Shown: in pieces, positions 34,975-38,424 of the stretch | How the letters are laid out: every line of letters begins with the position of its first letter | Position numbering within the stretch: the stretch's first letter is position 1 | NCBI GenBank assembly: GCA_017449765.1 | Contig: JAFTFE010000066.1 | Span: 1 to 38,424, forward strand | DNA length: 38,424 nucleotides | DNA from: Lachnospiraceae bacterium | GTDB taxonomy: Bacteria > Bacillota > Clostridia > Lachnospirales > Lachnospiraceae | Reading direction: 5' to 3' | The notes under the pieces: generated by a model | What the model saw: only the letters and a program-made list of their open reading frames with translations | Databases searched by the model: none | Told to the model about the DNA's origin: nothing | Position numbers and translations under genes: made by a program

Positions 34975-35027
34975 AATATACCTCCTATTAATATGCCTAA
35001 AAAACCTGTAAGCAAGGTTATCGACAT
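34959..35027 (-). CDS. 22-residue hydrophobic leader peptide overlapping lemA
   Basis: A short reading frame (MSITLLTGFLGILIGGILWV then LF) with a full AGGAGG eight bases before its ATG. It ends at a TGA inside the lemA start region, overlapping lemA by 16 bases in another frame. It is strongly hydrophobic and could insert in the membrane. Because its own ribosome site is as good as lemA's and it ends just past the lemA start, it may couple or tune lemA translation. It may also be a functional small membrane protein. Conservation has not been tested. Confidence 0.5.
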   Translation of the reverse strand: MSITLLTGFLGILIGGILWVLF

Positions 35028-35166
35028 AATATATTCCTCCTAAATTTTCTAAAATCTATTCTAACTTAAAATTATAATCATTTCAACAGTCTTAATAAAA
35101 TTTATACATTATTTATCTAATAAAATCATGTTTAAAATAATTCTATAAAAAATTTTTGATTAACTA

Positions 35167-35195
35167 TTGACATAATCGATATTTAATATTAAGAT
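35167..35195 (+). promoter_or_regulatory. Promoter of the TetR-type regulator gene
   Basis: TTGACA (35167-35172), a 17-base spacer and TAAGAT (35190-35195) on the plus strand. The -10 box overlaps the large palindrome that follows. Confidence 0.65.
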
Positions 35196-35220
35196 AACAG
35201 TGTTACGTAACGCTGTTATC
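35193..35220. promoter_or_regulatory. Near-perfect 28-bp palindrome, probable TetR autoregulatory operator
   Basis: Arms GATAACAG and CTGTTATC flank a core TGTTACGTAACG, with only one mismatched pair over 28 bases (centre TTACGTAA). It overlaps the -10 box and ends 13 bases before the TetR start codon. Size and symmetry suit a TetR dimer, so self-repression is likely. Confidence 0.75.
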
Positions 35221-35233
35221 TACGAGGTAAATC

Positions 35234-35851
35234 ATGAATGAAAATTTAGAAAACAGACAAAAACTTATAGATTGTGCAAAAAAAGAATTTATGGAGAAAG
35301 GCTTTAGCAAGGCATCTCTACGCAAGATAAGTGCTGATGCAGGGCTTACGACAGGCGCCATATATTTCTTTTTCAAGGATAAGAACGGTCTTTTCGGAGC
35401 TATCGTGGATGAACCTCTCAATAAGGTTATGCAGATAGTTATGACGCATTACAGCGCTGAACAACAAGAGGATTTTTCGGTATATGAGCAGTCATCAGGC
35501 GACCATGACGAATTTGCCGAGCAGCTTATACCTGCCATGTATGAAAACCGTGATGCACTTCTGCTTTTGCTTGAAAAATCAGCAGGCTCGAGATACGAAG
35601 ATACGGTTGACAAGATAATTAACCTGACCGACCAAGCCTATGCTGAGCTTGCAAAAAAATATGCTGCCTCATGCCCCGGCAAAAAAGTTGATGAATATAT
35701 GCTGCACTGGTTCAGTCACGTTCAGATAAATGCATTTGTTCATCTCATAACACATGAACCTGATGAAAAAAAGGCACTTAAACATATTAAACCGATTATC
35801 GACTATATGGTTAAGGAGTGGATTGAGCTTACACTTGAAGATGATGTATAA
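35234..35851 (+). CDS. TetR/AcrR family transcriptional regulator
   Basis: A 205-residue TetR-type regulator. The N-terminal helix-turn-helix is LIDCAKKEFMEKGFSKASL then ISADAGLTTGAIYFFFKDKNGLF, closely matching the family. The C-terminal ligand and dimer domain is diverged, as usual. Its own promoter carries a 28-bp palindrome. The ABC exporter genes lie directly downstream on the same strand, beyond a hairpin and a different inverted repeat, so it probably controls export of a toxic or signal compound. The ligand is unknown. Confidence 0.9.
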   Translation: MNENLENRQKLIDCAKKEFMEKGFSKASLRKISADAGLTTGAIYFFFKDKNGLFGAIVDEPLNKVMQIVMTHYSAEQQEDFSVYEQSSGDHDEFAEQLIPAMYENRDALLLLLEKSAGSRYEDTVDKIINLTDQAYAELAKKYAASCPGKKVDEYMLHWFSHVQINAFVHLITHEPDEKKALKHIKPIIDYMVKEWIELTLEDDV

Positions 35852-35900
35852 CGTCAAATACTGCTTCTGTCAGATTTTACAAAGGATAAAAAGATATTTC

Positions 35901-35917
35901 AGGCGGTTCGACCGCCT
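35901..35917 (+). terminator. Hairpin after the TetR gene
   Basis: AGGCGGT-TCG-ACCGCCT, a seven-base-pair GC-rich stem with a three-base loop followed by TTAAAAA. The T-run is short, so termination may be partial, letting some transcription pass into the ABC genes. Confidence 0.55.
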
Positions 35918-35934
35918 TTAAAAATAAATATAAG

Positions 35935-35954
35935 GTTAGTTTAAACTCACTAAC
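35935..35954. promoter_or_regulatory. Inverted-repeat operator before the ABC transporter
   Basis: GTTAGT (35935-35940) and ACTAAC (35949-35954) separated by eight bases; within it AGTTTAAACT is a perfect 10-bp palindrome. The outer eight bases of each side match those of the 22732-22747 repeat. It lies 70 bases before the ABC start. A clear -35/-10 pair could not be assigned here. Confidence 0.6.
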
Positions 35955-36023
35955 TATATTTTAAAGTAAATAATAAAAATTATTTGACTATAAGGTAATT
36001 ATATTAAAACGGAGGAAAATATT

Positions 36024-36725
36024 ATGTATCTCGAAGTTAAAGATGTTAAGAAAAGCTATGGTAAAGATTCAAGCTACATTCAGGTGCTCAAAGGTATAAG
36101 CACCTCAGTCAAACAGGGACAGATGTGTGTAATTCAAGGAACTTCCGGTTCAGGTAAGTCCACACTTCTTAACTGTATAGGAGGACTTGACACTATGGAT
36201 TCAGGTTCGGTTACAGTCGATGGCAAAGAGATATTCGGACTTAAACCGATAGAGCTTTCAGATTACAGACGTGACAATCTCGGATTCATCTTCCAGTTCT
36301 ACAATCTCGTACCTAATCTTACCGTTAAAGAAAATATACAGGTTTGCAAGTTTCTTGCAGAGAATCCGCTTGACCTTGATGAGCTGCTTGAGGTGCTCGG
36401 ACTTACAGAGCATCAGAACAAATTCCCTGCACAGCTTTCCGGAGGTCAGCAGCAAAGATGCGCCATCGCAAGAGCTCTTATTAAAAACCCTAAGCTCTTA
36501 TTATGTGATGAGCCAACCGGTGCGCTTGACTCCAAGACTTCGAGGGATATCCTTATCCTGCTTGAAGAGATTAATAAGAAATACGGTACAACCATGCTTA
36601 TAGTCACCCACAACAATTCTATTAAAAATATGGTACATAAGGTGCTCGTCATAAAGGATGGTATGGTTAAAAAGGACTATGAAAATGAAACCAGAGTCCC
36701 TGCGGCAGAACTGGAGGATTTATAA
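36024..36725 (+). CDS. ABC transporter ATP-binding protein (MacB/LolD type)
   Basis: A 233-residue ATPase. Walker A is GTSGSGKSTLLN, the Q-loop is FIFQFYNLVPNLT, the signature is LSGGQQQRCAIARAL, Walker B is LLLCDEPTGALD and the switch His is in IVTHNN. This pattern is typical of ATPases that work with FtsX-like permeases in exporters or mechanotransducers (MacB, LolCDE, BceAB-like). ACGGAGG precedes the start. Its stop overlaps the permease ATG by one base (TAATG), so the two proteins are made together. The substrate is unknown; the TetR gene upstream suggests export of an inducing compound. Confidence 0.94.
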   Translation: MYLEVKDVKKSYGKDSSYIQVLKGISTSVKQGQMCVIQGTSGSGKSTLLNCIGGLDTMDSGSVTVDGKEIFGLKPIELSDYRRDNLGFIFQFYNLVPNLTVKENIQVCKFLAENPLDLDELLEVLGLTEHQNKFPAQLSGGQQQRCAIARALIKNPKLLLCDEPTGALDSKTSRDILILLEEINKKYGTTMLIVTHNNSIKNMVHKVLVIKDGMVKKDYENETRVPAAELEDL

Positions 36726-38209
36726 TGAGAAGAGTATTAAGAAAAAGACTGCCGCGAGATCTACGTGAAAACTTCGGCAGATATATAGCACTTATATTAT
36801 TGATCGTCATGGGTATCTATCTTGTAGTCGGCATAGTCGGCTCAGCCGAGGTCGTATTAAGAGGTACTGAAGATATGCGCTCCGTCGGTAAGACAGAGGA
36901 TGGACAATTTACCGTATTTCTTCCTCTTACAGATGACGAGTTAAAAAGTCTCACATCTGACGGAACAATTATTGAAGAAATGTTCTATACGGATCTTTCC
37001 TTAAATGGTGAGCAGACTCTCCGACTCTTTAAAAATCGTGAAACCATAGACCTCATACAGCTTAAGGAAGGCAGACTTGCATCAGATTACGGCGAAGCAG
37101 TATTGGAAAGACGCTTTGCTGAGGTCAACGATATCTCTTTAGGTGATGTCATTGATATCGGGAACACCGAGCTTACAATCGTAGGTATCGGCTCGGTCCC
37201 TGACTATGACCAGACGCTTCAAAGTTTCTCGGATACTGCTGTCCAATCAGAACATTTTGGACTACTGTTTGTAACAAAAGAGCAGTATGAGGATATAATA
37301 AATAATTCCTCACAGGTAGCAGAGGAATATACATACAGCTATCTGCTTGGAAAAGACATCACAGACGCAGAGCTTAAGGAAGCAATTAAAGACCTTGACT
37401 TTGATTATACCAAGGTCGAAAACGAGTATTTCAGACAGACCATAGATGAAATCCTTGAAGACAGAAGAATGATTGAGGACGGACTTGATGAGCTTTATGA
37501 CGGCTCTATAGAACTGCATGACGGTATGACGGACCTTGATTCACACAGTGAAGATTTAAGAACTGCTGCAGATGATTTGTTTAATGCATATCTTGCAGAG
37601 GCTAATCAGGCAATAAGCGCCATCTCACCTGATGTAAATCTTACGGAGGATAACTATGATAAAACCTTGGATGAACTCATAGCACTTTCCGCTTCTTCTG
37701 ATTTAGAAGAGCTTAAGGCTTCTCTTGACAGTCTTATGGAATTTAAAAACGGTATATATGATTATACCGACGGCGTAAATGAAGCAGCTGAAGGTACAGG
37801 CGAATTATACGATGGTGTAAGTGATGCCATGGAGGATGTGGATGAGCTTTTGGATGAAATATTTGATATAGACATTGACAATCTCACGAACTTTATTACG
37901 GCAGATGACAATATACGAATTGAAGCTGCTGCCGGTGATGTAATTATGGACAAGAACGGCGGACTTATCGCCGGTGTCATCATTCTCATATTGTTTGCCT
38001 ACGTTATCTCAGTATTCGTTGTTCATCAGATAGAACGTGAGGCAAGTGTAATCGGCGCACTCTACGCACTCGGAGTCAGAAAAAAAGAGCTTCTTAAGCA
38101 TTACATCACTCTTCCGACAATCGTAGCACTTATGACCGGTGGGAGAATAAGTGCATATACAAGCAGATATACCGGATATACCATATCGTATTCAGGCAGG
38201 GAGAAATAG
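36725..38209 (+). CDS. FtsX-like ABC permease, broken at its 3' end by an inverted duplication
   Basis: The partner permease of the ATPase. One membrane helix (YIALILLIVMGIYLVVGIVG) is followed by a large outside domain with a MacB-like part. A long acidic helical stretch (about residues 235-400) has repeated LYDG/LHDG-type turns. The first helix of the FtsX domain then follows (AGVIILILFAYVISVFVV). Genuine coding ends near residue 468 (38128). The next 26 residues come from the opposite strand of the same gene and end at a chance stop. An intact member would continue through two or more further helices, some of which are encoded on the minus strand at 38129-38286. Whether the break is real or an assembly artefact is open. 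Confidence 0.85.
   Translation: MRRVLRKRLPRDLRENFGRYIALILLIVMGIYLVVGIVGSAEVVLRGTEDMRSVGKTEDGQFTVFLPLTDDELKSLTSDGTIIEEMFYTDLSLNGEQTLRLFKNRETIDLIQLKEGRLASDYGEAVLERRFAEVNDISLGDVIDIGNTELTIVGIGSVPDYDQTLQSFSDTAVQSEHFGLLFVTKEQYEDIINNSSQVAEEYTYSYLLGKDITDAELKEAIKDLDFDYTKVENEYFRQTIDEILEDRRMIEDGLDELYDGSIELHDGMTDLDSHSEDLRTAADDLFNAYLAEANQAISAISPDVNLTEDNYDKTLDELIALSASSDLEELKASLDSLMEFKNGIYDYTDGVNEAAEGTGELYDGVSDAMEDVDELLDEIFDIDIDNLTNFITADDNIRIEAAAGDVIMDKNGGLIAGVIILILFAYVISVFVVHQIEREASVIGALYALGVRKKELLKHYITLPTIVALMTGGRISAYTSRYTGYTISYSGREK
37991..38128 (+). repeat. Left arm of a terminal inverted duplication
   Basis: These 138 bases are repeated in reverse complement at 38287-38424 with two mismatches, at 38023 and 38106. 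Both arms encode the same part of the FtsX domain (VFVVHQIEREASVIGALYAL). Confidence 0.92.
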
Positions 38210-38424
38210 TTGTAAGTATCTGCTGTCTGAATGCCGATTCCAAGCGGTGAGAATCCAAGTATTGTACCGATTACACAACCTATAAATGCTACGATTGTCG
38301 GAAGAGTGTTGTAATGCTTAAGAAGCTCTTTTTTTCTGACTCCGAGTGCGTAGAGTGCGCCGATTACACTTGCCTCACGTTCTATCTGATGTACAACGAA
38401 TACTGAGATAACGTAGGCAAACAA
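38129..38424 (-). pseudogene. Inverted fragment of the same FtsX-like permease
   Basis: On the minus strand, the permease reading continues past the duplicated part into new sequence (FIGCVIGTILGFSPLGIGIQ ... LLVYALILPPVIS) that should follow residue 468 of the plus-strand gene. The stretch 38129-38286 is the only copy of this part. Below 38129 the frame enters the left arm in the wrong orientation and ends at 38101. It is a piece of the same gene, not a separate gene. Confidence 0.8.
38287..38424 (-). repeat. Right arm of the terminal inverted duplication
   Basis: Reverse complement of 37991-38128, reaching exactly to the end of the window, so the repeat may extend further. The two arms are separated by 158 unique bases. 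Confidence 0.92.

Overview
The window looks like chromosomal DNA of an AT-rich, Gram-positive anaerobe of the Clostridia, most likely a motile Lachnospiraceae species (Butyrivibrio, Pseudobutyrivibrio or Roseburia type). The signs are strong AGGAGG ribosome binding sites, a PTS with HPr Ser46, a flagellin lysine methylase, a chemoreceptor, an acyl-CoA:acetate CoA-transferase of the kind used in butyrate formation, amylosucrase and a GH43 enzyme. The genus is an inference. No rRNA, tRNA, CRISPR array, phage or insertion sequence was recognised. No gene-free stretch exceeds 300 bases.

Layout. (1) 1-6336, minus strand: a dlt-like operon in the order adenylation enzyme, PLP-dependent decarboxylase, carrier protein, MBOAT acyltransferase, SGNH protein, followed by a DUF1653 protein and a voltage-sensor channel cut by the window start. 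It probably activates an amino acid or a derivative, loads it on the carrier protein and moves it across the membrane onto a cell-surface polymer. (2) 6480-11132, minus: GH43 glycosidase, FliB-type flagellin methylase and an NhaC-type antiporter closed by a strong terminator. (3) 11268-21545, minus: a self-contained sucrose locus with GH32 hydrolase, Enzyme I, ROK fructokinase, HPr, PTS EIIBCA, HAD phosphatase, LacI-type repressor and GH13 amylosucrase. Two near-consensus promoters, before EIIBCA and before amylosucrase, carry the same 14-bp operator just after the -10 box. (4) 21642-22659: a DUF4186 protein and a DUF6796-like membrane protein. (5) 22807-23528, plus: a RelB/RelE-type toxin-antitoxin pair whose toxin is split at an A-AAA-AAG heptamer followed by a stem-loop. 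(6) 23595-27258, minus: GHKL sensor kinase, LytTR response regulator and an unknown lipoprotein, with a branched inverted-repeat element upstream (27383-27502). (7) 27553-34355: chemoreceptor, LysR regulator, sugar O-acetyltransferase, CoA-transferase and a REC-GGDEF protein. (8) 34435-38424: LemA with a 22-residue overlapping leader ORF, a TetR repressor and an ABC exporter. The permease is broken at the right end by a 138-bp-arm inverted duplication.

The best candidates for something unusual are the decarboxylase-containing dlt-like operon, the possible programmed -1 frameshift in the toxin, the structured element at 27383-27502, and the shared half-sites GTTAGTTT/TCACTAAC in two promoter regions. 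The fold-back at the right end may be an assembly or amplification artefact.
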